Shown here: in pieces, positions 36,701 through 43,927 of the stretch
Layout: each line of letters opens with the position of its first letter
Position numbering within the stretch: position 1 is the stretch's first letter
NCBI GenBank assembly: GCA_965140765.1
Contig: OZ223308.1
Span: 372,001 to 436,000, forward strand
Source: Sunxiuqinia sp963678245
Lineage (GTDB): Bacteria > Bacteroidota > Bacteroidia > Bacteroidales > Prolixibacteraceae
Direction: 5' to 3'
Length of the DNA stretch: 64,000 bases
Translations under genes and position numbers: made by a program
The notes under the pieces: model-generated
The model's input: only the letters and a program-made list of their open reading frames with translations
Databases searched by the model: none
Told to the model about the DNA's origin: nothing

Positions 36701-39137
36701 AGTCAATTGTTCCATTTGTGGAGTTCTGACATTCAACAGTATTCGCGACTGCAAGCAAGGGAATAGAAATCCCGGCAGAGGTCAGCGAATAATTGGTATT
36801 CAAAATCTGAACACAAGTTGGTATAGAGGCATCCCGAATTTGAACGTTGTACGTCCCTGCCGAAAGGCCTGTAAAACTATTTGACGATTGCCAACTACCA
36901 CCTCCATCAATTGAATATCCATAATTTCCACTTCCACCCGAAGCCCCTGACAAAGTAATACTTCCATCTGAACTCACGCAAGTTGGAGAAGTCTGACTAA
37001 TTGAAGCATTGAGTACCGTTGGTTCTGTAATGCTCACAGTGATATCCGACGCAGCCCCATTTGCATCGGTCACACTCACGGCGTAATCACCAGCTTGCAA
37101 ACCTGTTGCTATATCTTCGGTTTGTGATGAATTCAAATTAGACCGAACCTCTACACCGGATGAATTCTTCCATACATAATCATAAGGGCTTGTGCCATTA
37201 CCGACCGAAACAGTTGCTGCGCCATCGGAACCACCATTGCAGGTTACATTTTGCTGGGAGGTAATAGAAAATGTTAAGGAAGAAGATAAAGTAAATGAAA
37301 TAATAATTCCGCCATCGGCACCAGATCCTCCTGTATAATTGCCATTTGAGTTGCCTTTAGCTGCTCCAGATCCTCCTCCACCGAATGAATCCCCGTCCTG
37401 TCCATAATTAGTTGCTTGAACACCAACACCGCCATCCCCGCCATTTTCATTAGCCCCCAAGCCTGTCGTCATACCAGAAGCATCTCCTCCGTTTCCTGCA
37501 CTTCCTGCACCACCTCCACCTGCTCCTGAGTTCGCATTATTCCCATTTCCACCATTTCCGCCATTTCCCCCGTCAAATATGGTATTACCAACAGAATTTA
37601 AAGATGATCCACCAGCAGCACCAATATTAGAATTAGTTTCTGCTCCTTTACCTCCTTCGGCTACAACAGAATTCGAATTAAAAGAAGTAGTTCCACCATT
37701 AGTCCCATTAGTCCCTCCACTACCGACAATAAAGTTATAAGTATCTCCCGGTGTTACATTTAAAATACTTGAAGCGTAAGCACCTCCACCGCCTCCACCG
37801 CCTCCAGTATTTTTACTGGTTATAGTAGCACCACCTCCACCGGCACCCCAAACTTCCACAGTGATTGACGTTACACCATCAGGAACGGTAAATGTTCCTG
37901 AACTATAAAAAATACCACCATGAAGATCTAGATAGTCCTCTGCCGGCGAGCTATCGACTGTCCACTCGGCATAGCTTTTGATTTGGCAGGTATTGCAGAT
38001 TTCTTGAGGGAAGCAACCAGCCTGACAATTGGCTTGGCTACTGGTTTCATCCAAAAACTGAAACACATAAAATCCACCATCATTGTTAATTGTTGTCCCC
38101 CCACCGCTAGAGACAAAGTCGCCTGCTACAACGAGATCGGAATTCACTGAATTAATGGTAATATTACCATCTTTTATTAAATCCCCATCTATTGCTAAAA
38201 TGCTTGTATTGTTAAGCGTGATATCTGATGTACTTACTCCACCATTCACATCAATAACTCCACCATTCACTACGATGGAATTACCAATCGCTAAATCCTG
38301 TCCTGAAAAAAAGGTACTCCCATTGTTTACCTCTAAACTTGTAGCAGAGCTATTACCATCAACATAAAGGGTTCCATTATTGAGCTTAATTGAGCTAGCA
38401 ACTTGCAAATCTCCACCAATAGTCAGACTGGAATTATTATTGACTTCTACTTTTCCATTGGTTGATGTCATATTTCCACCGATTGTTATTGCTCCATTAT
38501 TAAGGATAATATCCCCATCCACAGTTACATTTTCCCCAATCATAATAGTATTCGCGCTACTATTATTCAGACCTCCGGTTGTGCTGGTAAAACTACCATC
38601 CACCTGAAGGAAATATCCACTATCCATTGGAAAACTGCCAATCGAGTATATAAAATCGCCACCAACCTGAACAGAAAGCGTCGACCAAACACTGAATGCC
38701 CCACCAGACACACTAAAATCTCCGGTAACGATCAAATCAATATTTCCTGAGATAGTCCCAGAAGTCCAATTTAAATCTCCCGAATACGTAACTTCATCCC
38801 CTGAATTAATCCTAACATCGTCTCCAGATACAGGAACGCCACTTCCTCCCCAGGTCGCTGGATCATTCCAATCTCCACTTTGTACAGAGGAATAGCTAGC
38901 CGAAAAGCCTGCTAAAGGGAAAAACACTAGTATTACAAAAAAGAAAAAAAGAAAAGTAGTTTTAAATTGTGGTAGTCTGCAAGAAGAACTCTGTCCCAAA
39001 CTGGAGTCTCCTGAAAAGAAAAAAGATCTAGTTAGAAAAAAGAATAAACGATATCTATTTTGCGGGTTTATCATTCGCCTCAATTTTTTTACCTCTGTTG
39101 TCACCTCTGAATGACACTCACCCAATTCTCGCATCAT
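30783..39137 (-). CDS. Giant SprB-like multidomain surface adhesin (2784 aa)
   Basis: After a hydrophobic signal (FKTTFLFFFFVILVFFPLAG) there is a beta-solenoid-like region (about 80-390, repeats of xxxxGDLxxxGxxTINxx), a glycine-rich domain (about 420-610), SprB repeats (VTCNGGSDGAATVSVGNGTSPYDYVW, about 626; another near 1600; ISCDGLADGAIDINVSGGTEPYSFEW near 2000), two LamG-type lectin domains (about 816-990 and 1700-1910), DUF2341 (about 1246-1340), a PA14-like segment (about 1343-1500) and several HYR repeats (for example TDPTAVCQDITVNLDASG). The last 260 residues carry the module shared with the next two genes and the tail VPNTSEITTD. There is no known T9SS sorting domain. The start is uncertain: ATG 39137, ATG 39074 or TTG 38999 are possible; the last gives a signal peptide of normal length. 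Confidence 0.9.
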   Translation of the reverse strand: MMRELGECHSEVTTEVKKLRRMINPQNRYRLFFFLTRSFFFSGDSSLGQSSSCRLPQFKTTFLFFFFVILVFFPLAGFSASYSSVQSGDWNDPATWGGSGVPVSGDDVRINSGDEVTYSGDLNWTSGTISGNIDLIVTGDFSVSGGAFSVWSTLSVQVGGDFIYSIGSFPMDSGYFLQVDGSFTSTTGGLNNSSANTIMIGENVTVDGDIILNNGAITIGGNMTSTNGKVEVNNNSSLTIGGDLQVASSIKLNNGTLYVDGNSSATSLEVNNGSTFFSGQDLAIGNSIVVNGGVIDVNGGVSTSDITLNNTSILAIDGDLIKDGNITINSVNSDLVVAGDFVSSGGGTTINNDGGFYVFQFLDETSSQANCQAGCFPQEICNTCQIKSYAEWTVDSSPAEDYLDLHGGIFYSSGTFTVPDGVTSITVEVWGAGGGGATITSKNTGGGGGGGGAYASSILNVTPGDTYNFIVGSGGTNGTNGGTTSFNSNSVVAEGGKGAETNSNIGAAGGSSLNSVGNTIFDGGNGGNGGNGNNANSGAGGGGAGSAGNGGDASGMTTGLGANENGGDGGVGVQATNYGQDGDSFGGGGSGAAKGNSNGNYTGGSGADGGIIISFTLSSSLTFSITSQQNVTCNGGSDGAATVSVGNGTSPYDYVWKNSSGVEVRSNLNSSQTEDIATGLQAGDYAVSVTDANGAASDITVSITEPTVLNASISQTSPTCVSSDGSITLSGASGGSGNYGYSIDGGGSWQSSNSFTGLSAGTYNVQIRDASIPTCVQILNTNYSLTSAGISIPLLAVANTVECQNSTNGTIDLTVPYPIQFNDPDYIDLGNMLMSNLSQFTLEGWIKVDLSTIGSRISLFGQNDAIEFGFSNSSTLDCWTASGGSVSTNVYPSDNAWHHVAVVGNGSTIILYIDGTSVATGGNSTGNYGSDTNYSSKIGAGVWDPSGGNFLGQMTKVGFWNRALDGGEIASMASGYYHYQGIESGLMAGYNFYEGLGTILSSQPTGNDGSFSGSPTWQDDYSYSWTKSGDAGFTATTQDLSGVEPGTYAVYVSNSSMGCSSNGSWTINYSDTTDPTAVCQDITVNLDASGNVSITPAQVNNGSNDNCTTSGNLALSLDISSFTCANIGDNTVTLTVTDESGNSSTCNSTVTVVDNLPPTITCPDNITAVSTDGNPVVVSWTAPSATDNCSAALTSDYDPGDSFPVGTTTVTYTSTDGEGNTADCNFDVTVTFNSEGNPPTPTHVDGYCSYRPITISSSVPLLSYQVELTIPYDSKMNADFSDLRFSLEDGTLLDYWIEDYTASSSASVWVKIPAVSSGYNYIYMFYGNSSSSSLSNISTTMNQGLLLEYFTYPGGSNPDITDSSEVTPQSICGDSDTSIDYDWGNGNIDLCGFSQSDRVVLRWTGWLKKPDGSGTDFDFQTGSDDGVRAYLDGSYTLGSWVLRSYGTDQYYNYSFARDIIPFRLDFYENGGDARVTMEWRPAGSGIFSIIPASNYYHATYSATPPSINIGNEVGDNIAPTITCPGNITASSTDNPIQIDQPAVSDNCQVASIVNDYNNTDDASDIYPLGNTTVHWTVTDNSGNMAECDMVVNVQSECSISDVSYTPITCAGDNDATITISATGSGQIEYSIDGGANYQTSNIFTGISPGSYTVLIRDASDCTERWPDPIVIYDGHATLYSASNDATICKGESIPLSIEMADSSMYFNGSSSVRIQNSNLINTGVQTQRTIALWFKASDVSSRQVIYEEGGTVNGISIYIEGGEIYVHIWERSGSTYTFGGEAVKKTISANEWTHVALVFDSSITSTSGEDNFKGYLNGDLFGGVYDSKGDNGLSNHSGDINIGRTGGGLVYAVDQNGSNSFFYTGYIDEFKLWNRPLTEEDIRSEMYNINDGSGSGSDLIVYYNFNDDIGNTVSDEAGSNNGTINGEATHESDTPFTPMVTWSPTTDLLPTTGPSVTATPTATTTYTYTLTVPNNGCQTIGTITVTVSDTQIDETLTNISCDGLADGAIDINVSGGTEPYSFEWSTMDGSGLISTDEDQSELGVGTYNVIVTDANSCVANGSYSIAQPPVYSVIVSNQTNPSTCGGNDGAIELSLSNVPDGVYDITYDAGAFTGVSVSGELATINNLPAGIYNNLRLSVGPCVTTDDPDVVLTDPPTPDLTDLSFAFSGGTDVCLNATATIDVTSSSLADGTYTVTYDLSAPNESTDETATLVFSSGSGSFTTTALANTGTTSLSITTVESNECSVAASASVDIPVDITPPVIATCPADASATCVENIETGATSYEDFSLIGTVSDNCTSGTNLTVEFSDVTDKKDETNSCEVKRTYTITDEAGNFQTCTQTFTITDSTPPVIQDCPNDIIDFADSNCEKVMSITAPGSFTDGCGFGDLTVYHEYTINTITVNGTGDLVDVAFPKGTTVVSWSFEDECGNIGTCETEVTINDVTEPTASTPANQDLDAAGGCSVLIPDYSSLLTDLSDNCDPSPSITQEPIIGTEVFADTDIKLVFTDASGNQDSVIFTAVLTSLAPLTISGMTYDGGLSGTGDVGSGQKPFITSTHTYVVDAIEPNPENYTYTWLVLDESGTDVTPTISFNNTEQTSGDILFEEASVASGNIYTIRVIKEQISGNCSAVFEFDVEVQETNFNSGVSPLGDSCQDGGTGTTTVVFWDIDFTGGVEPYAFDFTVSDGTNGCTGSVSNLYTSDAQSINTSESCDGTYVVSATKTSGEPAVQVAFIFTNQAGIDKDFNLTIDSATDNFSITKQTTNTDENDDVTLWGVPNTSEITTD

Positions 39138-39176
39138 TCTATCATTCAGTAAATTCCCATCTCACAAATCCGCTGA

Positions 39177-39184
39177 CAAATATA
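39177..39184 (-). promoter_or_regulatory. -7 box (TATATTTG) upstream of the giant adhesin
   Basis: Matches TAnnTTTG on the minus strand, 40 nt before the most upstream ATG, in the gap after the LytTR gene. The -33 TTG is not well placed (13-nt gap). It suggests the adhesin genes can be transcribed apart from the regulator. Confidence 0.45.
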
Positions 39185-39280
39185 ATATTTTAAAATTCAA
39201 TAATGCTTCTAAATTACCGAACGCGCAACTTCAGTTCTCAAAAAGGGCATCACACCGAATCAAAAGGGCGATCAACAAGC

Positions 39281-40036
39281 TTACAGCCGGTTATGTAGTA
39301 ATTTATCAAGCAATTCTTCTTTGTATTTTGGAGAGACCCGCAACTGCGATTTATCAGCCAATTCCACCATTCCACCATCGGTTTTTAAATATCGATTAAC
39401 ATATTTCAAATTGACCAAATGCGAACGATGTATACGACAGAATCCGTGTGGCACAAGCAATTGATCAAACTCCAACAGTGTACGACTGATTAATACCGAA
39501 GTCTCATTTTGGTAAAATACCCGCGTATAGTTACGCTCGCCCTCGCAACGAATAATATTATTTACTTTGATAATGGCAAATCCATTCATTTCGGGCAGAG
39601 CGATCGTCACATGCGAACTATCTTCCTTCTTCTCAATACTTTGTTTCAATACCTCAACACGATGTTTTTCACTAAGCACCGGGATTTCACTAATCCGCTG
39701 AATAGTTGCTTTGACATTCTCAACTAAAACGGGCTTTAAAATATAGTCAAAGGCAGAATATTTGAATGCAGTGATTGCATAATCACTGTATGAAGTCGTA
39801 AAAACCAATTTAAAATCTACAGTCGGAAGCTTTTCTATCAAATCAAATCCAGTTCCATCTGGCATCTCAATGTCCAGAAAAACCAAATCGGGATCTTCCT
39901 TGACAATCAAATCGACGCCACTTTCGACAGAATCTGCCTCTCCAACAACTTCAATATCAGAGAAATGCTGATCAAGTATTCGAAATAAGACTCGTCGGGC
40001 TAACTGATCATCATCAATAATTACAGCTCTATACAT
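39281..40036 (-). CDS. LytTR-type response regulator
   Basis: The 251-aa protein has a receiver domain (1-120: VIIDDDQLARRVLF, phospho-acceptor in LVFLDIEMPDGTGFDLIE, conserved FTTSYSDYAITAFKYSAFDYILKPV) and a LytTR DNA-binding domain (about 145-250: IRCEGERNYTRVFY ... FCRIHRSHLVNLKYV). No histidine kinase is encoded nearby, so it is an orphan in this window. It lies directly upstream of the T9SS adhesin genes in the same direction and may control them; this is inference from position. Confidence 0.93.
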   Translation of the reverse strand: MYRAVIIDDDQLARRVLFRILDQHFSDIEVVGEADSVESGVDLIVKEDPDLVFLDIEMPDGTGFDLIEKLPTVDFKLVFTTSYSDYAITAFKYSAFDYILKPVLVENVKATIQRISEIPVLSEKHRVEVLKQSIEKKEDSSHVTIALPEMNGFAIIKVNNIIRCEGERNYTRVFYQNETSVLISRTLLEFDQLLVPHGFCRIHRSHLVNLKYVNRYLKTDGGMVELADKSQLRVSPKYKEELLDKLLHNRL

Positions 40037-40150
40037 GCTATCGTATTAAAAATCACCTAAAACTAATAAAAAATAGAAACTTAACAGAAGTTTCCCTTAG
40101 ATTACTTTTTAACAAAAAAAATACGCTTCAATAATCTTTACTGATTTTTA

Positions 40151-40179
40151 CTTGTTATTCTGTTTATATCTTATTTTTG
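40151..40179 (+). promoter_or_regulatory. Bacteroidetes-type promoter of tsaB
   Basis: CTTG (40151-40154), a 17-nt spacer and TATTTTTG (40172-40179) fit TTG/TAnnTTTG, 18 nt before the ATG at 40198. Confidence 0.55.
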
Positions 40180-40197
40180 CAGCTAAATATCAAGATA

Positions 40198-40911
40198 ATG
40201 ACTCGAATACTGAACTTGGAATCATCGACTGAAGTTTGCAGCGTATCGATTGCTGAAAATGGACAAATGATCGACTATATTGAAAGTCACGAAGGACAAA
40301 ACCATGCCCAAAAGTTAAGCGTTTTTACCGGTGAGCTATTGCGACGAAACCAGCTTGCCTATCGCCAACTTAATGCCATTTCAGTCAGCAAAGGTCCGGG
40401 CTCCTATACGGGTCTTCGGATCGGAGTATCACTTGCCAAAGGACTATGCTATGCCAACCAGATACCACTAATTGCAGTAAGTCCTCTACAGTCAATGAGT
40501 CATCATGTCAGTTCAAACCTCAAAAAATACAAACTCAACGAAGCTGACAATCTGCTTTTTTGCCCGATGATTGATGCCCGCCGCATGGAAGTTTACACGG
40601 CACTATACAATCAAGTAAATCAACCGATTGAATCCGTCTCAGCTACAATCATAGATCGTGAATCGTTCCATTATTTATTGGAAAAACATCCCATCGTTTT
40701 TTTTGGAAACGGTTCATCCAAATGCCAATCGACAATTGATCATCCCAATGCCATATTTATTGATAACATAAAAACTTCGGCACAGTTTATGTGTTCTTTG
40801 TCTCAAGAAGCATATGAAAATAATAATTTTGTGGATGTTGCCTACTTCGAGCCTTTTTACCTGAAAGACTTCATTGCAGGCAAACCCAAAAAGAACATCT
40901 TGAAACAATGA
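40198..40911 (+). CDS. tsaB: tRNA threonylcarbamoyladenosine biosynthesis protein TsaB
   Basis: TsaB is the pseudo-protease partner of TsaD in making t6A37 of ANN-decoding tRNAs. From ATG 40198 the 237-aa protein starts MTRILNLESSTEVCSVSI and contains the family block GPGSYTGLRIGVSLAKGLCYA. It is an ASKHA-fold protein without the metal-binding His pair of TsaD, as expected. A promoter-like -7 box overlaps the alternative upstream TTG start, which supports the ATG. Confidence 0.94.
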   Translation: MTRILNLESSTEVCSVSIAENGQMIDYIESHEGQNHAQKLSVFTGELLRRNQLAYRQLNAISVSKGPGSYTGLRIGVSLAKGLCYANQIPLIAVSPLQSMSHHVSSNLKKYKLNEADNLLFCPMIDARRMEVYTALYNQVNQPIESVSATIIDRESFHYLLEKHPIVFFGNGSSKCQSTIDHPNAIFIDNIKTSAQFMCSLSQEAYENNNFVDVAYFEPFYLKDFIAGKPKKNILKQ

Positions 40912-41010
40912 AACGAATATGAATTTTAATCTATGATATTTCACAAACAAGAAAGATTAAACTTCATCGAGAGTTCCATACGTTACAATTAAATAATAAA
41001 ATCAAAACGG

Positions 41011-41742
41011 ATGAAACTAAAATTGATATTTATTTTTTTAGCCGCCTGGATTTCTACATCGGCCCAACCTAAGGAAGAATTGAAATACCACATGAGGTAC
41101 GGTTTTTTCCGGGGAGGTGAAGCAACCTTGAGTGTTGAAGATACGACCTACGAGGGGAAAGAAGCTATTCATTTGCTACTCGACGGTAATACAGTGGGGG
41201 TTACCGATTTGCTGTTTAAAGTGCACGACGTTTATGAAAGCTTTGTTGATCCGAAAACCTATCAACCATACATGGCAATCCGAAATATTCAGGAAGGCGA
41301 TTACAAGTGGTACAACGAAGCCTATTTCTTTCCAGAGAAAGACTCTCTGCACTCTTTAAAATCCGGGGCACACGAAGTTCCCCCAACTACAATCGACTTT
41401 GTCACCTCATTTTATTACATGAGAAACACTCCTTATCTGGATGATTTTGACGGTGGCGAAGAGTTTTCAATACCTGTTTTTCATGCCGATAAGTTTTTCT
41501 GGATGCGTGTAAAATACCTCGGAAAAACAAAAATAAAATCTTCTTTAGGTGAAAAACAATGCCATATTATTCAACCTCGAATCGACAAAGGAAAAGTGTT
41601 AAACAGCAACAGCGGACTAAAGTTCTACATAACCAACGACAAAGCACGAATACCGGTGCTATTAGAATTTGACTTAAAAGTTGGTTCGTTAAAATGTGAA
41701 TTAGATTCGTATAAAATTAATGGCACTGAGCAGATTGAATAA
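41011..41742 (+). CDS. DUF3108 domain-containing secreted protein
   Basis: The 243-aa protein has a signal peptide (LIFIFLAAWISTSAQ) and the DUF3108 pattern: ELKYHMRYGFFRGGEATLSVEDT at the start, VHDVYESFVDPKTYQPYMAIRNIQEGDYKWYNEAYF in the middle and VKYLGKTKIKSSLGEKQCHIIQPR near the end. Predicted periplasmic or outer-membrane-associated beta-rich fold, function unknown. It lies between tsaB and efp on the same strand, 99 nt from each. Confidence 0.88.
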   Translation: MKLKLIFIFLAAWISTSAQPKEELKYHMRYGFFRGGEATLSVEDTTYEGKEAIHLLLDGNTVGVTDLLFKVHDVYESFVDPKTYQPYMAIRNIQEGDYKWYNEAYFFPEKDSLHSLKSGAHEVPPTTIDFVTSFYYMRNTPYLDDFDGGEEFSIPVFHADKFFWMRVKYLGKTKIKSSLGEKQCHIIQPRIDKGKVLNSNSGLKFYITNDKARIPVLLEFDLKVGSLKCELDSYKINGTEQIE

Positions 41743-41797
41743 CACCCGAATACAATTGGATTACATCAGAAATTACCGTTTTTAAGAAGAAATTAAC

Positions 41798-41805
41798 TAC
41801 TTTTG
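41798..41805 (+). promoter_or_regulatory. -7 box (TACTTTTG) upstream of efp
   Basis: Matches TAnnTTTG, 35 nt before the efp ATG. No clear -33 TTG at the expected distance. Confidence 0.45.
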
Positions 41806-41840
41806 CACAAAATTTTTGTAATTCACTATATATCAAAGAT

Positions 41841-42410
41841 ATGGCAAGTACTTCAGATTTTAGAAACGGATTGACAATTGAATACAATGGTCAGATTTTC
41901 ACCATTGTGCAGTTTCAACATGTTAAGCCAGGAAAAGGTGCGGCATTTGTACGCACAAAGTTGAAGAATGTAAAAACTGGTAAAGTCATTGAAAATACGT
42001 TCAATGCAGGTGTTAAAGTTGATGTTGTTCGGGTTGAAAGAAGACCCTATCAATATTTATACAAAGACGACATGGGATTCAACTTCATGCACACCGAAAC
42101 GTTCGAGCAAATTTCATTGGACCCGAACCTGATCGAAAATTCTGATTTGATGAAAGAAGGACAAATAATCGAAGTCAATTTCCAAACAGAAATTGAAACT
42201 CCTCTTACCGCCGAACTGCCAGCTTCTGTTGAACTAGAGGTTACTCAGACAATTCCAGGTGAAAAAGGAAATACTGCAAGCTCAACAGCTCTAAAACCGG
42301 CAACAGTGGAAACCGGAGCTGAAATTATGGTTCCACTTTTCATCAACGAAAACGACGTAATTAAAATTGACACTCGCGAACGCAGTTACAGCGAACGTGT
42401 AAAGAAATAA
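41841..42410 (+). CDS. efp: Elongation factor P
   Basis: EF-P relieves ribosome stalling at polyproline stretches. The 189-aa protein has the three-domain layout. The KOW-like N-terminal domain contains VKPGKGAAFVRTKLKN, where Lys32 is at the position of the modified lysine. The two OB domains follow (VERRPYQYLYKDDMGFNFMHTETFEQI; PGEKGNTASSTALKPATVETGAEIMVPLFI). No EpmA/EpmB or other modification genes are visible nearby. It ends at a strong terminator. Confidence 0.97.
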   Translation: MASTSDFRNGLTIEYNGQIFTIVQFQHVKPGKGAAFVRTKLKNVKTGKVIENTFNAGVKVDVVRVERRPYQYLYKDDMGFNFMHTETFEQISLDPNLIENSDLMKEGQIIEVNFQTEIETPLTAELPASVELEVTQTIPGEKGNTASSTALKPATVETGAEIMVPLFINENDVIKIDTRERSYSERVKK

Positions 42411-42434
42411 AATAGGTTTGTATTTAATACTGTA

Positions 42435-42459
42435 AAGCCCGGGAGTCCGGGCTTTTTTT
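42435..42459 (+). terminator. Terminator of efp
   Basis: AAGCCCGG / CCGGGCTT stem with a GAGT loop, followed by seven T. It abuts the stop codon of the convergent polymerase gene. Confidence 0.9.
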
Positions 42460-43924
42460 ATACCGATAATTTTTTCTTAGGCAAATTCCTCCTCTGTTCC
42501 AATTTCGATTGTAGATCAAAAACTACAAGTATTGCAACAAACCCCCAGAATGGAATAGATGCTTTGTCGGTATCCAGAAAATTATTTAAAAAACCATGAA
42601 TGAGATAAGTCACCAACCCAATAATCGCGGATAAGATGATCATTCGATGCTCTTTCTTCGACGATCGAGTATACGCATGAACTCCAACATACAAAATAAC
42701 AACTACCAATAAAATAAAGCTGAACGCACCTAAAAGCCCGGACTCTGCAAGTGGTCCCAAATATTCGCTATGCGCATTCCCTCCATCTGCCGAATTAGTA
42801 CTAATAATCGTTCGGTTTTTCGTTAGTTGAAATGGTGCATACTGAAACATGTATGTTCCTGGTCCCCATCCAAAAACAGGTTTTTCCTCAAACATTTGTA
42901 AAGCGGAACTCCACCGATTTATTCGCTCCAGATTAGACGCATCGGTTGTTACATTGGTCATCGACGAGAGGTGCGTTGCCAGATCAGCTGACGATTCCTG
43001 ATTATTTCGTTCAAGAAACATTAGAATCTGGGTCTGAAAAAGAAGTATAATCGCAACAACAGACAGGCCTGCAATAAACAATGGCCTAAATCGTAACTTC
43101 AACTTAATTACCAGCCAAACCACCCCTCCTAATACCAAACTCAGCCAAGCCGCACGTGTGTACGATAAAGTTAAAGCAATTGTAAACACGAACAGCCCAA
43201 AGCCGGAAAGGAGTCTATAGCTATTTCGATATGACTTAGAGAATGTTAACCCAAGCAGAATTGGGATAAAGAAAGCAAGCATGGCTCCGTAAGAGGTATG
43301 ATCTTTATAAAAAGGGTTCATAACAAAATGCGCCGCCTGATCGTTATGAAAACCAAAAGCAAAATGACGCGCCCAGGCATAAAAAATAACGATCACAAAA
43401 GCTCCGCAATACAATCCGACAAACCGATAGATGTTCTTCGTATTACGAAAAAGAAGAATACCCATAAAATAGAATGCAGCCAGAAACCAAATTTTGGATA
43501 ACCAAAATTTGAGCGACACAATTGGCATAGTGCTGGTTATGGCCGTAATCAGCATCCACCCCAAATAAAAGTACAGTGTAAGCGAAATCGGGTGCGTTAG
43601 GACATCCCTCTCAAAACTCTGTTTTTCAACCAGTTTAAACAAAAACAAAATCAGAATACCAAACAATAGTGGTTCTGTGGGTAAAAACATATCAAACGGT
43701 AACCCTTCAACCAAATCGTGCAAAGGCAAGGATATCGGAGTAAAAAAAGTGACCAACAACAACAAGCTATCTAACCGGATAATAGCAACCAAAATAATAG
43801 CCAACACTAGAGGTAAAATGCTTGCTAGCAGGGTTTCATTTTGTACAACAAAATAAAAGTTGAGTGCTAAAAATAAAGCTGAAACAACGTAAAAAAGAAT
43901 AACTTTATAATGTTTACTGAGCAA
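42458..43924 (-). CDS. O-antigen ligase/polymerase family membrane protein (Wzy_C)
   Basis: The 488-aa protein has about twelve membrane helices and the Wzy_C motif region in its large periplasmic loop: RINRWSSALQMFEEKPVFGWGPGTYMFQYAPF, followed by GGNAHSEYLGPLAESGLLGAFSFILLV. Such proteins polymerise or ligate polysaccharide repeat units at the outer face of the inner membrane; WaaL and Wzy roles cannot be separated from sequence alone. It is 3 nt downstream of a Wzz-like gene, so it is probably co-transcribed with it. Confidence 0.88.
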   Translation of the reverse strand: MLSKHYKVILFYVVSALFLALNFYFVVQNETLLASILPLVLAIILVAIIRLDSLLLLVTFFTPISLPLHDLVEGLPFDMFLPTEPLLFGILILFLFKLVEKQSFERDVLTHPISLTLYFYLGWMLITAITSTMPIVSLKFWLSKIWFLAAFYFMGILLFRNTKNIYRFVGLYCGAFVIVIFYAWARHFAFGFHNDQAAHFVMNPFYKDHTSYGAMLAFFIPILLGLTFSKSYRNSYRLLSGFGLFVFTIALTLSYTRAAWLSLVLGGVVWLVIKLKLRFRPLFIAGLSVVAIILLFQTQILMFLERNNQESSADLATHLSSMTNVTTDASNLERINRWSSALQMFEEKPVFGWGPGTYMFQYAPFQLTKNRTIISTNSADGGNAHSEYLGPLAESGLLGAFSFILLVVVILYVGVHAYTRSSKKEHRMIILSAIIGLVTYLIHGFLNNFLDTDKASIPFWGFVAILVVFDLQSKLEQRRNLPKKKLSV

Positions 43925-43927
43925 AAT

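Noticed and set aside
37300..37860. Glycine-rich stretch of the adhesin considered as foreign or low-quality sequence
   Set aside because: It is continuous in frame with the flanking domains and of a type common in Bacteroidota surface proteins.
42435..42459. Efp downstream hairpin considered as a riboswitch part
   Set aside because: A short GC stem plus a T-run past a stop codon is a simple terminator.
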